Assembly (NCBI RefSeq): GCF_022179385.1 | Contig: NZ_BPQS01000001.1 | Span: 310,001-374,000, forward strand | DNA length: 64,000 bases | Direction: 5' to 3' | Source of the DNA: Methylobacterium longum | Lineage (GTDB): Bacteria; Pseudomonadota; Alphaproteobacteria; Rhizobiales; Beijerinckiaceae | Part shown: piece after piece, positions 1 to 8,471 of the stretch | Layout of the letters: the number at the start of each line of letters is the position of its first letter | Position numbering within the stretch: the stretch's first letter is position 1 | Translations under genes and position numbers: made by a program | The notes under the pieces: generated by a model | Seen by the model: the letters and a program-made list of their open reading frames with translations, nothing else | Databases searched by the model: none | Told to the model about the DNA's origin: nothing

Positions 1-444
1 GGGGCCGAGGCGGTCGATGCGGACGCGGTTGCCGCGCTGATGGCGGGGCCGGACAAGCCGGTGCTGATCGACGTGGCGGCGCCCGACCGCAAGCCATCGA
101 ACTTCCCCGAAGGCCGCCTCTGGCTGCCGGTGCATCCGTCGATCCCCGGCGCTGTCTGGATGCCGGAGGCCGGGGCCGAGCCCCTGGCGCCGGAGCGCGA
201 GGCCCTGTTCTACGCGCGGGTCGCGGCGCTGACCGGCGGCGACAAGGCGAAGCCCGTCGTGGTGTTCTGCCACGTGGAGTGCTGGGGCAGCTGGAATGCC
301 GGCAAGCGGCTGGTGCAGAAAGGCTACACCGGCGTGCGCTGGTTCCCACAGGGTGTCGAGGGCTGGCAGGAACTGCACGAGACCGCGAATCTGAAAGTCG
401 ATCCGGACTGGGCGACGGGAGCCGAGCCGCAGGCGGGGCGCTGA
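1..444 (+). CDS. PQQ-dependent catabolism-associated CxxxCW rhodanese-like protein (5' truncated)
   Basis: The reading frame is open from base 1, so the start lies outside the window; 147 codons and the stop are present. The visible part is a rhodanese-like fold. It has a VLIDV strand early on and the diagnostic CHVECWGSWNAGKR stretch, matching the cysteine-cysteine-tryptophan motif of the family found beside PQQ-dependent alcohol dehydrogenases (called the PQQ_CXXCW family). Family members are normally exported, but the signal peptide is not visible here. The exact role is unknown; it is thought to support periplasmic PQQ-dehydrogenase metabolism, which fits a methylotroph. The next gene is 130 bases away and unrelated in pathway. 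Family assignment is fairly firm, function is not. Confidence 0.8.
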   Translation, partial: GAEAVDADAVAALMAGPDKPVLIDVAAPDRKPSNFPEGRLWLPVHPSIPGAVWMPEAGAEPLAPEREALFYARVAALTGGDKAKPVVVFCHVECWGSWNAGKRLVQKGYTGVRWFPQGVEGWQELHETANLKVDPDWATGAEPQAGR

Positions 445-496
445 CCCGTCGTGTCGGGCCGTGTAAGAACAGCGCGATAAGGCAGGACGCGTGTCT

Positions 497-516
497 CCCT
501 CCCTTCGCGGGGAGGG
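497..516. repeat. Intergenic hairpin (7-bp stem)
   Basis: CCCTCCC and GGGAGGG (497-503 and 510-516) form a perfect 7-bp stem with loop TTCGCG, in the gap before panB. No T-run follows, so it is not a classical terminator. Similar C-rich/G-rich intergenic text occurs at about 45452-45555. Confidence 0.4.
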
Positions 517-574
517 TGGCCCTCAAGGAGGGGAGGGCATGCGCGTCCCGGATGAGCTGAGCGAGGATCAAGCC

Positions 575-1393
575 ATGTCGCAGGTCGTGCAGTCCCGACG
601 GCTCCGGGCGATCGATATCGGCAAGCGCAAGGCCGAGGGGCGCAAGATCACCGCGCTCACGGCCTACCACGCCCACACGGCCGGCATCGTCGATCCCTAT
701 TGCGACTTCATCCTCGTGGGCGATTCCCTCGGCATGGTCATGCACGGGATGGAATCGACGATCCCCGTGACCCTGGAGATGATGATCCTCCAGGCGCAGG
801 CGGTGATCCGCGGCACCGAGAAGGCGCTGGTCGTGGTGGACATGCCGTTCGGCTCCTACGAGGCGAGCCGCGAGCAGGCCTTCCTCAACGCGTCCCGGGT
901 GCTGAAGGAGACCGGTGCCGGCGCGATCAAGATGGAGGGCGGCGCCCATTTCGCCGAGACGGTGGCGTTCTTGGTCCAGCGCGGCGTGCCGGTGATGGGC
1001 CATATCGGCCTCACCCCGCAGGCGGTGAACACGATGGGCGGGTTCAAGGTGCAGGGCCGGCTGCCCGACGACGAGCGCCGTCTCCTGGAGGACGCGCGGG
1101 CGATCTCCGAGGCGGGGGCCTTCGCCATCGTGCTGGAGGGCATCGTCGAGCCGGTGGCCCGCGCCATCGCGACCTCACCCCGGGTCACGGCCGCCACGAT
1201 CGGCATCGGCGCCTCGGCGGTCTGCGACGGGCAGATCCTGGTCCTGGAGGACATGCTCGGCCTCTCCGAACGGACGCCGAAATTCGTCCGCCAGTTCGGG
1301 AGCCTGCGCACCCATATCGAGGAGGCCGTGAAGGCCTACGCGGAGGAAGTGCGGGCCGGGCGTTTCCCCGCCGAGGACCACACCTACGGGTAA
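575..1393 (+). CDS. panB: 3-methyl-2-oxobutanoate hydroxymethyltransferase
   Basis: PanB transfers the hydroxymethyl group of 5,10-methylene-tetrahydrofolate to alpha-ketoisovalerate, giving ketopantoate, the first committed step of pantothenate/CoA synthesis in the cytoplasm. The 272-residue product matches the family's usual length (about 264) and is collinear with it: an N-terminal KITALTAY segment, the metal/substrate-binding VGDSLGMV and VVDMPFGSY motifs, IKMEGG, the GHIGLTPQ loop, VLEGI, and a C-terminal KFVRQFG. The frame stays open upstream to 491, but the ATG at 575 begins the conserved part and is preceded by GAGGA (562-566). panC is not adjacent. In a methylotroph, one-carbon folate supply links this step to C1 metabolism (inference). 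Confidence 0.95.
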   Translation: MSQVVQSRRLRAIDIGKRKAEGRKITALTAYHAHTAGIVDPYCDFILVGDSLGMVMHGMESTIPVTLEMMILQAQAVIRGTEKALVVVDMPFGSYEASREQAFLNASRVLKETGAGAIKMEGGAHFAETVAFLVQRGVPVMGHIGLTPQAVNTMGGFKVQGRLPDDERRLLEDARAISEAGAFAIVLEGIVEPVARAIATSPRVTAATIGIGASAVCDGQILVLEDMLGLSERTPKFVRQFGSLRTHIEEAVKAYAEEVRAGRFPAEDHTYG

Positions 1394-1591
1394 GCCGGCC
1401 CGGATGCGCCCGTTCACCGATCCTCCGACCTGAGCCGCCGCGGGAGGGCTCGGCCCATCGGCCTTCCCCCGCAGAGCCCTCAATGGCCATCGCGGCCTCC
1501 GAGGGCGGGCCGGCGCCGGCAGCCGCTGCCTCGCGGATGGGCATTGCGCCTAAGCCGGTTGCAATTCCCGCCCCGGTCCGTAATCGTTCCG

Positions 1592-1603
1592 CTGGTATAC
1601 CAG
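1592..1603. promoter_or_regulatory. GntR/FadR-like palindromic operator candidate
   Basis: CTGGTATACCAG is a perfect 12-bp palindrome containing TGGTATACCA, which fits the TGGTnnnACCA-like core bound by many FadR-subfamily GntR repressors. It lies 67 bases upstream of the HPP-family gene start in an otherwise featureless 277-base gap (1394-1670). No GntR gene is present in the window, so the regulator, if any, is elsewhere. Confidence 0.4.
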
Positions 1604-1670
1604 ATTGCCGAGTCGGCGCGCGTGATGGCGTGCGCGGCCGGCGGGTCGAGCGAGCGAGGGACGCGCGGGG

Positions 1671-2810
1671 ATGTCCAACACGGTTGGCCCGGACGAACAG
1701 ACCGGCAAAGTCTCCGGCTTTCAGCTGTTCAGGCCGATCCTTGCGGGGGCGACCCTGCGGGAGCGCCTGATCGGCTGCCTCGGCGCGCTCGTCGGCATCA
1801 CGCTCACCGGCCTGATCTGCGGCTGGTTCTTCGGGCAGGGCCCCCACATTCCCCTCATCGTAGCGCCCATGGGCGCCTCGGCGGTCCTGCTGTTCGCGGT
1901 CCCCGCGAGTCCGCTGGCGCAGCCCTGGTCGATCATCGGCGGCAACACGATCTCGGCCTTCATGGGCGTGCTGGCCGCCCACTTCATCACGAACCCCGTC
2001 GTGGCGATCGGCGTCGGCGTGTCGCTGGCCATCGCGGCGATGTCGCTCACGCGGTCGCTCCACCCGCCCGGGGGCGCGGCCGCCCTGACGGCGCTGATCG
2101 GCGGTCCGGCCGTCACCTCGGCCGGGTTCCTGTTCCCGCTGTTTCCCGTCTGCCTCAACTCGGTGATCCTGGTCGCCCTCGGGATCGCGTTTCACAAGGT
2201 CGCGCGGCGCAACTATCCTCACGTGACGGCCAGGGCACCGGTCAACACGCACGGGACGGCCGACCTGCCCCCCTCCATCCGCGTCGGCTTCAGGCCCGAG
2301 GATGTCGACGCGGCGCTGCTCGAGCTGCACGAGACCATGGACATCGACCGCGACGACCTCAACCAGCTCCTGCGGCAGGTCGAGGCCCACGCGCTCCTGC
2401 GCACGCAGGGCACGCTCACCTGCGGCGAGGTCATGTCGCGCGACGTGGTGACGGTCGGGTTGAACGGCAGCGCCGCGCGCGCGCGGGAGCTGCTGCTCGC
2501 CCACAACATCCGCACCCTGCCGGTGGTGGACGGGGAGGGGCGGCTCGCCGGCACGCTCGGCCTGCGGGAATTGACCCTGCGGGGCGACGGCGCCGTCGCG
2601 CAGGCGATGTCCGAGGCCCGGACCGCCGCGCCGGGCGAACCGGTGATCAGGCTGATCGGCTCCCTGACCGACGGCCACGCGCACGCGGTCGTGGTCACGG
2701 GCGAGGACCGGCGCATCCTGGGGATCATCACCCAGACCGATCTCCTCGCGACCCTGACGCGCCTGCTCTCGGCCAAGGCCTTCGCGATGCCCGAGCCGGT
2801 CGCGCCGTGA
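1671..2810 (+). CDS. HPP family integral membrane protein with C-terminal CBS pair
   Basis: The 379-residue product has an N-terminal block of four to five membrane helices (about residues 35-175) containing the family's signature histidine-proline-proline in SLHPPGGAAALTAL. A cytosolic linker follows, then a tandem CBS module (about 245-370) with typical CBS phrases such as MSRDVVTV, LPVVDGEGRLAG and HAVVVTGEDRRILGIITQTDLL. HPP proteins are implicated in nitrite/anion transport in plants and cyanobacteria, and CBS pairs usually sense adenine nucleotides; whether that holds here is inference. The ATG at 1671 follows GAGGG (1655-1659). It is a monocistronic-looking gene, with a GntR-like palindrome upstream and a long palindrome downstream. 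Confidence 0.85.
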   Translation: MSNTVGPDEQTGKVSGFQLFRPILAGATLRERLIGCLGALVGITLTGLICGWFFGQGPHIPLIVAPMGASAVLLFAVPASPLAQPWSIIGGNTISAFMGVLAAHFITNPVVAIGVGVSLAIAAMSLTRSLHPPGGAAALTALIGGPAVTSAGFLFPLFPVCLNSVILVALGIAFHKVARRNYPHVTARAPVNTHGTADLPPSIRVGFRPEDVDAALLELHETMDIDRDDLNQLLRQVEAHALLRTQGTLTCGEVMSRDVVTVGLNGSAARARELLLAHNIRTLPVVDGEGRLAGTLGLRELTLRGDGAVAQAMSEARTAAPGEPVIRLIGSLTDGHAHAVVVTGEDRRILGIITQTDLLATLTRLLSAKAFAMPEPVAP

Positions 2811-2901
2811 GCGGCCGCCCCGGCGACGGGCCCGGCGGCTGGCCCGGGAGTTGCTCAGGATCCCGTGTTCCCGGCGACGCCGGATCCGCGGGATTGAGCC
2901 G

Positions 2902-3000
2902 ATGCAAGATGGGCCGCTTCTCCTCCAGGCGCTGCACGCCGCCCTGATGGTGTCGAGCATGATGCTGACATGGCAGGTTTATCGCCTCCACAGGCCGTAG
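2902..3000 (+). CDS. Possible 32-residue single-helix membrane peptide
   Basis: A short open frame starts ATG at 2902 and ends TAG at 2998-3000. Its middle is a hydrophobic stretch (LLLQALHAALMVSSMMLTW) long enough for one membrane helix, followed by a short basic tail (QVYRLHRP). A weak purine-rich sequence (GGGATTGAG, 2890-2898) precedes the ATG. This shape is common among bacterial small membrane proteins, but in 70% GC DNA such frames also occur by chance. No family is recognised. Confidence 0.2.
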   Translation: MQDGPLLLQALHAALMVSSMMLTWQVYRLHRP

Positions 3001-3025
3001 CCGCCACGGGCCCGCGTCCCCTGAT

Positions 3026-3053
3026 TCGGGCCGACCGCGCGCGGTCGGCCCGA
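3026..3053. terminator. 28-bp perfect palindrome, possible bidirectional terminator
   Basis: The arms TCGGGCCGACCGCG (3026-3039) and its exact complement (3040-3053) form a 14-bp arm palindrome with no spacer. It sits between the 3' ends of two convergent genes (stops at 2810 and 3114), the position of a shared terminator, but neither side has a T-run. A protein-binding site is the alternative. Confidence 0.45.
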
Positions 3054-3113
3054 CCGGCGATGGCCGGGCGGACGTCCCGGCCGCGGCCATGACCCCGCGG
3101 TTCCGGGCGGGAG

Positions 3114-4109
3114 TCAGCCCAGCCGTCGGGACGGAAGCCGCAGGCCCGGCGCCGGACGCTCCAGCAGCACCTCCCGGCGGAATCGCACGAGCCGGGCCGG
3201 CCGGCCGGCGGCGCCGCTGGTGACGCTCTCGGTCTCCTCAACCAGCCCCTGCTGCGCCACGAGACGCCGGAAATTCTGCTTGTGCAGCTGCGTGCCCGAC
3301 AGCGCCTCGACGGTGCGCTGGAGCTGGAGAAGGGTGAATTCCGGCGGCATCAGCTCGAACACCACCGGGCGGTACTTGATCTTGCCGCGCAGGCGCCCGA
3401 TCGCCGTGGCGAGCACCCGCCGGTGGTCGAAGGCCATGGGCACGCCGGTGGGATCGTTCGGCAGCGCGGGCCCGGGGTTGCCTCTCGCCTCCGGGATCAG
3501 GCCGGCCTCGAACAGCAACTCGTAGCGCTCCAGCACCCGCTCCTCGTTCCACGTGCCGCCGTTCATGCCGAAGGTCAGGCCGAGGCGGTCGAGGCGGCGG
3601 GTCCGGACGGCGCAATCCTCGGGCTCCGCGGCCCAGGCGGCGAGCCGCGCCTCGATGGCGTCGAGCTGGCGCGGGCGCCCCTGGCGGAAATCCTCGTAGG
3701 GCAGGTAGCGGTACCAGTTCTGCCACGCGGCCTCGGCGAGGCCGGCGGGCCGCTCCTCGCGGACGAGGGCCAGGTAGGCGACGGACAGCGAGTGCACCCC
3801 CGATTTCTCGGCGGTTCCGGAGCGGTCGCGATCGCCGAAGGTGTAGAGCTGCTCCACGTAGCCGAGGCGCTGGTGCGTCTGCCGCTCCACCCAGGCGCGC
3901 AGGCCGCGCTCCAGGGTCGCGTGCTCGGGCACGAGCGGACCGGCCGGCAGGCCGTCCACGCGGCCCGGCGCCTGATCGGGGACGCGGATCGTGAGGGCGC
4001 GCGGCTCCCCCTTGGTCGCGGCGACGATCACCGCGACGAGGCCCACGGAGGAGCGCTCCGGCAGGGCCTGCGCCCCGCGCGCACCCGTCTGCACCGCGGC
4101 AACACTCAT
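3114..4109 (-). CDS. NUDIX-like NAD metabolism transcriptional regulator
   Basis: The 331-residue product has the two-part design of NrtR-type regulators. The N-terminal part (about residues 20-195) is Nudix-like and has LYTFGDRDR and a WYRYLPYEDF segment. The C-terminal part (about 235-310) is a winged helix with FELMPPEFTLLQLQRTVEAL, then NFRRLV. In NrtR the Nudix domain binds ADP-ribose-type NAD metabolites and releases DNA; a complete catalytic Nudix box (GX5EX7REUXEEXGU) is not evident, consistent with a sensor rather than an enzyme. Alphaproteobacterial members are annotated simply as NAD regulator. The gene is divergent from thiE across a gap containing a nested palindrome, a plausible own-operator. 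ATG start, preceded by AGGGA on the minus strand. Confidence 0.8.
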   Translation of the reverse strand: MSVAAVQTGARGAQALPERSSVGLVAVIVAATKGEPRALTIRVPDQAPGRVDGLPAGPLVPEHATLERGLRAWVERQTHQRLGYVEQLYTFGDRDRSGTAEKSGVHSLSVAYLALVREERPAGLAEAAWQNWYRYLPYEDFRQGRPRQLDAIEARLAAWAAEPEDCAVRTRRLDRLGLTFGMNGGTWNEERVLERYELLFEAGLIPEARGNPGPALPNDPTGVPMAFDHRRVLATAIGRLRGKIKYRPVVFELMPPEFTLLQLQRTVEALSGTQLHKQNFRRLVAQQGLVEETESVTSGAAGRPARLVRFRREVLLERPAPGLRLPSRRLG

Positions 4110-4144
4110 CGTCCCTGACCGCCTCTCCCCTCGGATGCGCCTTA

Positions 4145-4176
4145 GCCGATCCCGCCTATAGGCGTGCAGGATCGGC
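4145..4176. promoter_or_regulatory. Nested inverted repeats between NAD regulator and thiE
   Basis: GCCGATCC (4145-4152) and GGATCGGC (4169-4176) are exact inverted copies. They enclose a perfect 12-bp palindrome CGCCTATAGGCG (4153-4164). The site is 36 bases upstream of the NAD-regulator start and 136 upstream of thiE, which suits a dimeric operator for the regulator or its divergent neighbour. It is not a recognised TPP riboswitch sequence. Confidence 0.45.
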
Positions 4177-4311
4177 GCACGTCAACGCCGCCGTATGACG
4201 CCGCTCCCCGGGATGCCGCCCGGAACGCTTGCCAACGCCGATGGGGCTATCCAAACAGGGACGCCCGAGGGCCGGCGCGGGGCCGGACGGGGCGGGGAAT
4301 GTGCGACAGCG

Positions 4312-5022
4312 ATGCCAGCCAGCGCGAGCGCCGCATCGCCCGGGAGCCGGGCGGTGGACCTGCGGCTCTACGGCCTCCTCGACGTGGGCGTCTGCGGTGC
4401 GGACGGGACGCGGCTGGCGCAGCTCGCCGCCGAGGCGGTGGCGGGCGGCTGCACCCTGCTCCAGTACCGCGAGAAGGACGTCCCCGACGCCCGCGCCGCG
4501 CTGGCGCGGATCCGGGCGATCCGTGAGGCCGTGCGCGGCCGGGTCCCGGTGCTCGTCAACGACCGCGTCGACCTCGCCCTCGCGGCGGCGGCGGACGGCG
4601 TGCATCTCGGCCAGGGCGATCTGCACCCCGCCGACGCGCGCCGCCTCCTGGGAGAGGGCGCGATCATCGGCCTCACCCTGAAGAAACCGGCCCAGGCCGA
4701 CGAGCTGTACCGGTTGCCCGTCGACTACGCCTGCATCGGCGGCGTGTTCGCCACCACCAGCAAGGACAATCCCGACCCGCCGGTGGGCCTCGAAGGCTTT
4801 GCCAGCATCGCCTTCCGCGCCCGCCTGGCACGCGGTGCGGGCCTGCCGCTCGGCGCCATCGCGGGGATCGGCCTGGAGAACGCGGCCGCGGTGATCGCCG
4901 CCGGGGCGGACGGCATCGCGGTGATCACCGCCCTGTTCGGCGCGGAACCGGTGCGCCAGCGCGCCCGCGACCTGCGCGCCCGGATCGACGCCGCGCTCGC
5001 CGAGCGGGCGGGTGCACGATGA
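4312..5022 (+). CDS. thiE: Thiamine phosphate synthase
   Basis: ThiE joins HMP pyrophosphate to thiazole phosphate to form thiamine monophosphate. The product (236 residues from the ATG at 4312) follows the family TIM barrel: LYGLLDVG, the pyrophosphate-binding LLQYREKD (49-56), [27 protein letters not shown], the [12 protein letters not shown] loop, and [10 protein letters not shown] then [10 protein letters not shown]. The frame extends upstream to 4195, but those residues are low-complexity, while the ATG at 4312 is preceded by a G-rich GGGGCGGGGA and brings the length near the family's 210-220. The stop overlaps the thiD start by four bases (ATGA), so the two are translationally coupled. 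I find no TPP riboswitch motifs upstream. Confidence 0.92.
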   Translation: MPASASAASPGSRAVDLRLYGLLDVGVCGADGTRLAQLAAEAVAGGCTLLQYREKDVPDARAALARIRAIREAVRGRVPVLVNDRVDLALAAAADGVHLGQGDLHPADARRLLGEGAIIGLTLKKPAQADELYRLPVDYACIGGVFATTSKDNPDPPVGLEGFASIAFRARLARGAGLPLGAIAGIGLENAAAVIAAGADGIAVITALFGAEPVRQRARDLRARIDAALAERAGAR

Positions 5023-5834
5023 GCGGCACCGCCCCCATCGCGGTGACGATCGCGGGCTCGGATTCCGGCGGCGGCGCCGGCATCCAGGCGGATCTCAAGA
5101 CCTTCTCGGCGCTGGGCGTCTACGGCGCCAGCGTGATCACGGCGCTGACCGCGCAGAATACGACCGGCGTCCAGGCCATCCACGACGTGCCGCCCGATTT
5201 CGTGGCCCGGCAGATCGACAGCGTGTTCTCGGATCTCGCCGTGAACGCCCTGAAGATCGGCATGCTGTCGCGGGCCGCGGTGATCGCGGCGGTCGCGGAC
5301 GGCCTGGAGCGTCACGCCGCCGCGATCCCGATCGTCCTCGACCCCGTGATGGTGGCCACCAGCGGCGACCGGCTGATCGCCGACGACGCGGTGGCGGCGC
5401 TCCGGGAGCGGCTGCTGCCGCGGGCCGACCTGATCACCCCCAACCTGCCGGAGGCGGCGGTGCTGCTCGGCGAGGCCGTGGCCGGGGACGCGGCGACGGC
5501 GGTGGCCCAGGCCCGCCGGCTCGTGGCTCTCGGCGCCCGGGCGGTGCTGATCAAGGGCGGCCACGGAACGGGGCGCGAGAGCATCGATCACCTCGTCACG
5601 GCGGACGGGACCCTGCGGACCCTGTCGGCGCCGCGGATCGCGACGCGCAACACCCACGGCACCGGCTGCACCCTCTCGGCCGCGGTGGCGGCGGGGCTCG
5701 CCCACGGCCTGACGCTCCCGGAGGCTGTCGCGGACGCCAAGACCTACCTGACCGCCGCCCTCGCGGCGGCCGACCGCCTCGCGGTCGGGGCGGGCCACGG
5801 CCCCGTCCACCACTTCCACGCCGCGTGGCCGTAG
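5019..5834 (+). CDS. thiD: Bifunctional hydroxymethylpyrimidine kinase/phosphomethylpyrimidine kinase
   Basis: ThiD phosphorylates HMP and then HMP phosphate, producing the HMP pyrophosphate used by ThiE, the gene it overlaps by four bases. The 271-residue ribokinase-fold protein shows the expected landmarks: [19 protein letters not shown] at the N-terminus, ALTAQNT, the KIGML segment, [37 protein letters not shown], and the anion-hole/catalytic [12 protein letters not shown] near residue 210 with the catalytic cysteine-aspartate region. Length matches E. coli ThiD (266). No other thiamine genes are adjacent, so this is a split thi locus. Confidence 0.95.
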   Translation: MSGTAPIAVTIAGSDSGGGAGIQADLKTFSALGVYGASVITALTAQNTTGVQAIHDVPPDFVARQIDSVFSDLAVNALKIGMLSRAAVIAAVADGLERHAAAIPIVLDPVMVATSGDRLIADDAVAALRERLLPRADLITPNLPEAAVLLGEAVAGDAATAVAQARRLVALGARAVLIKGGHGTGRESIDHLVTADGTLRTLSAPRIATRNTHGTGCTLSAAVAAGLAHGLTLPEAVADAKTYLTAALAAADRLAVGAGHGPVHHFHAAWP

Positions 5835-5950
5835 GGGAGGCGGATCGGAGCTTTCGGTGCTTCGGCCCTGCCCGTGCCTTGCAACCGGACAGCGATTGCG
5901 TTTGAAGAAGCGCACGATCGTTCGGATAACGGAACGGCGCAGGCGGACCG

Positions 5951-6583
5951 GTGACGATGCAGGATCAGGCGGAACGGCCCGACCGGGGGCGCGGGCGCGA
6001 CCTGCTGACCGGGGCGCAGGCGCTCTCCGGACAGCTCGGCAAGACCATCCAGCGGCTGCGCAAGGCCTACAACCTCTCGCTCTCGGAACTCGCCGAGCAG
6101 TCGGGCGTGGCCAAATCGATCATCAGCCAGATCGAGCGCAACGAGACCAACCCGACGCTCGCGACGATCTGGCGGCTCTCGCAGGCGCTGGACGTGTCCA
6201 TCGAACGGGTTCTGGCCGCGGGCGACGAGGAACCGTTCATCGAGAAGACCTCCCGGGCGGACACGCCGATCCTCGTCTCGGAGGACGGCAAGGTGCGGCT
6301 GGCGATCATCGGCTGGCTCAAGACGATCGAGTGGCTGCAATGGTACGAGGTCGCGGCCGATCCCGGCGGCGTCCTCGACTCGGACCCGCACCAGCGCGGC
6401 TCGGTGGAGTCGCTCTCGGTCGCCGAGGGGGCGTTCGAGGTCGAGGTCGGCGGCATCGTGCAGCGGGCGCGGGCCGGCGAGACCCTGCGCTATCGCTGCG
6501 ACCGCCCCCACCTCGTGCGCTGCACCGAGGGTCCGGCGCGGGCGACCATGGTGGTGATCATGAAGGCCGCCGTGATGGAGTGA
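5951..6583 (+). CDS. XRE-family regulator with C-terminal cupin
   Basis: A 210-residue two-domain regulator. Residues about 30-85 are a lambda-repressor-type HTH (LRKAYNLSLSELAEQSGVAK then SIISQIERNETNPTLATIWRL). Residues about 125-205 form a small cupin barrel (RGSVESLSVAEGAFEVEVGG, AGETLRYRCDRPHLVRC). This architecture (SutR/PuuR-like) usually represses amino-acid, polyamine or sulfur genes and uses the cupin to sense a small ligand; the ligand cannot be told here. It starts at GTG 5951, with an ATG two codons later as an equally good choice. It is 116 bases after thiD on the same strand and converges on the lipoprotein gene. Confidence 0.85.
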   Translation: MTMQDQAERPDRGRGRDLLTGAQALSGQLGKTIQRLRKAYNLSLSELAEQSGVAKSIISQIERNETNPTLATIWRLSQALDVSIERVLAAGDEEPFIEKTSRADTPILVSEDGKVRLAIIGWLKTIEWLQWYEVAADPGGVLDSDPHQRGSVESLSVAEGAFEVEVGGIVQRARAGETLRYRCDRPHLVRCTEGPARATMVVIMKAAVME

Positions 6584-6590
6584 GCCGGGC

Positions 6591-7172
6591 TCATCGCCCG
6601 GTGTTCACCCAGCGCACCACGTCCGCCAGCACGATGGAAAGCGCCTGATCGAGGGCGCGGGCGCCGTTGCCGGAATCGACCTTGGCCACCGGCACACGGG
6701 CCGTGAAGATCCGCGCCGCGGTCACCTTGCCGGTCCCGTCCGTCACGAGCTTCAGCGACAGGTCGACCACGGCCTCGCCGGTCCCGGCCTGGACGTCGAA
6801 GGCGCGGATCTCGCTGATCAGCTGGTAATCGGCCACGACCTTGTCGCCGGGCCGGCTCACGGAGCGCAGGCGGCCGGAATTCTCCAGGCTCTGGATGATG
6901 CGCGTCTGGATCAGCCGCGGCAGCCGGTCGGCCCACTGGCCGCCGCCCAGGAACGAGAGGGCGCCGCCGGGCTCGCGCACGATGATCCGGTCGGCCTCGA
7001 AGGGCTGGATGCTGACCGGCTCCGAGACCGCGATTGACCGGCCCGCCGCGATCGGGCGGCCGGAGGGCGGCAGGGCCGCAAGGTCGAAGGTGAGGGGCGC
7101 CGCGCCGCCGCCGCACCCGCCCAGGAGGGCGGCGAGCAGCACAGCGGCAGCGATGTGGGACGAGCGGACCAT
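6591..7172 (-). CDS. ABC-type transport auxiliary lipoprotein (PqiC/YmbA-like)
   Basis: This is the last gene of a four-gene lipid-transport operon. From the start chosen (minus-strand ATG at 7172) the product has 193 residues: a short basic N-terminus, a hydrophobic core IAAAVLLAALL and a lipobox LGGC, so it should be lipidated and anchored in the envelope. Longer frames start up to 7337 but would bury the signal peptide behind 55 residues. The mature part (TFDLAALPPSGRP, ISEIRAFD, FTARVPV, ALDQALSIVLADVVRWV) matches the ABC_trans_aux (formerly DUF330) family. In E. coli the PqiC lipoprotein supports a tunnel of MCE proteins between the membranes; the same role with the neighbouring MlaD-like protein is inferred. 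Confidence 0.85.
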   Translation of the reverse strand: MVRSSHIAAAVLLAALLGGCGGGAAPLTFDLAALPPSGRPIAAGRSIAVSEPVSIQPFEADRIIVREPGGALSFLGGGQWADRLPRLIQTRIIQSLENSGRLRSVSRPGDKVVADYQLISEIRAFDVQAGTGEAVVDLSLKLVTDGTGKVTAARIFTARVPVAKVDSGNGARALDQALSIVLADVVRWVNTGR

Positions 7173-7293
7173 GCGCACAACCTGAGAGACCCCGCCGACG
7201 GGCGGCAGAGCTGTAAAAGCCATGCGGTTAAAACTACCCCGCCCCTGTATCGGTGTCGTGCGCCGGAACACATCGACTGTGCCGCGGGCGATT

Positions 7294-8376
7294 TCAGCGT
7301 CCGCCGTTGTATTCCGGCAACGACGGCTTGCCGCCAAAGATCACCTGGCTCGGGTCGCGCTCCAGGCTGCGCACCGTGCGGTTGAGCGTGCTCAGCGTCC
7401 GCTGGCCGTCCCCCGACAGGGCCTCGACCTCCCGGCGGCCGGAGCCGCTCAGGCGGCCGAAATTGGCCGAGATGCTGGCGGTGCGCTTGTCGAGGTTCTC
7501 CGACATGGTCCGGAAGGCCTTGCCGGCGTCCCGCACGGAGATCGCGGCGGCGCGGATTTCCGTGAACGTGCTGGACCCCTCCTGGCCGGAGGCCGACCCC
7601 AGGAAGCCCTGGGCGCCGTTGAGCACCGCGTCGATCTTGTCGGCCGAGGCGTTGAGCTTGGCGGCGAGCGAGCGGGCATCGTGCACCGCCCCCTCGATGT
7701 CGGGGCTGGACTTGGACAGGGCCGCCGAGAAGCGGTCGGCGTTGTCGATCACGTGGCCGAGCTTCGCGCCGTCCACCGCCTTGACCAGCGCCGCGATGTT
7801 CGGGCCGGCATCGGCGAGCGTCTTCGAGAAGGTGTCGACGTTGGCGAGGGACCGGCTGATCGCGCCCTCGTTGGCGGAGACGACCCGGTCGAGGCGGGCC
7901 AGCATGTCGTCGGCCCGCTGCGCCACCTGGCGGGCGAGCGCCATCATGTCCTGCATGTCGGAGGAATCGGCGAAGATCGTCGGCGGCTCGCCGTTGGCCA
8001 GGGGGGTGAGCACCGGCGCGTCGGCGTTGCCGCCCGACAGGGAGATCACCGAGACGCCGGTGAGCATCGCCGAGTCGAGGCGGGCGCGGGTGTCGGCCCG
8101 GAGCGGGGTCGCGGGCTCGACCTTGATCTGGGCGAGCACCCGGCGCGGATCCTGCGGGGCGAGGCGGATGTCGGTGACCTCGCCGACCTTGATGCCGTTG
8201 AAGTTCACGCTCGAGCCGCGAGAGAGGCCGCCCACCGAGCCCGAGAAGACGATGCGGACGGTCTGGCTGACTTGCCGCGAGGCCCCCCCGGAGAGCCACA
8301 GCACGGTACCGAAGCCCGCCAGGATGACGGCGATGGTGAAGGCCCCGATGAGGGCGTAGTTCGCGCGGGTTTCCAT
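7294..8376 (-). CDS. mlaD: MCE/MlaD-family lipid-transport protein
   Basis: A 360-residue protein with one N-terminal membrane helix (ALIGAFTIAVILAGFGTVLWL) followed by one MCE domain (VRIVFSGSVGGLSRGSSVNF, GIKVGEVTDI, ATPLRADTRARL, LTGVSVISLSGG). A long C-terminal helical tail (about 150-340) is rich in regularly spaced aspartates and alanines. MCE proteins form hexameric rings that carry phospholipids between inner and outer membrane. The extended helical tail is as in other single-MCE proteins and could build a tube. Start METRANYAL at 8376 is chosen over an upstream frame extension (to 8475), because the latter is proline-rich and overlaps mlaF. It sits between the ATPase and the lipoprotein, all on the minus strand. 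Confidence 0.9.
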   Translation of the reverse strand: METRANYALIGAFTIAVILAGFGTVLWLSGGASRQVSQTVRIVFSGSVGGLSRGSSVNFNGIKVGEVTDIRLAPQDPRRVLAQIKVEPATPLRADTRARLDSAMLTGVSVISLSGGNADAPVLTPLANGEPPTIFADSSDMQDMMALARQVAQRADDMLARLDRVVSANEGAISRSLANVDTFSKTLADAGPNIAALVKAVDGAKLGHVIDNADRFSAALSKSSPDIEGAVHDARSLAAKLNASADKIDAVLNGAQGFLGSASGQEGSSTFTEIRAAAISVRDAGKAFRTMSENLDKRTASISANFGRLSGSGRREVEALSGDGQRTLSTLNRTVRSLERDPSQVIFGGKPSLPEYNGGR

Positions 8377-8471
8377 GCGCTCAACCTGCTCTTCTGCCCG
8401 GCGGAGATCCGGCCGGGCCTCTGGCCCCGGCTCCCCGAGGGGGGCGGGGCAGGATCTGGGTGGGACGGCGC

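Larger units (their letters stand above)
2811..3113. other. 303-base gap between HPP gene and NAD regulator
   Basis: This space between convergent genes holds a possible 32-codon ORF (2902-3000) and a 28-bp perfect palindrome (3026-3053), both listed separately. I see nothing else recognisable in it. Confidence 0.5.

Noticed and set aside
4110-4311. TPP riboswitch before thiE
   Set aside because: I looked for the conserved CTGAGA and ACCTGATC-type cores and found neither; only the palindrome is present.
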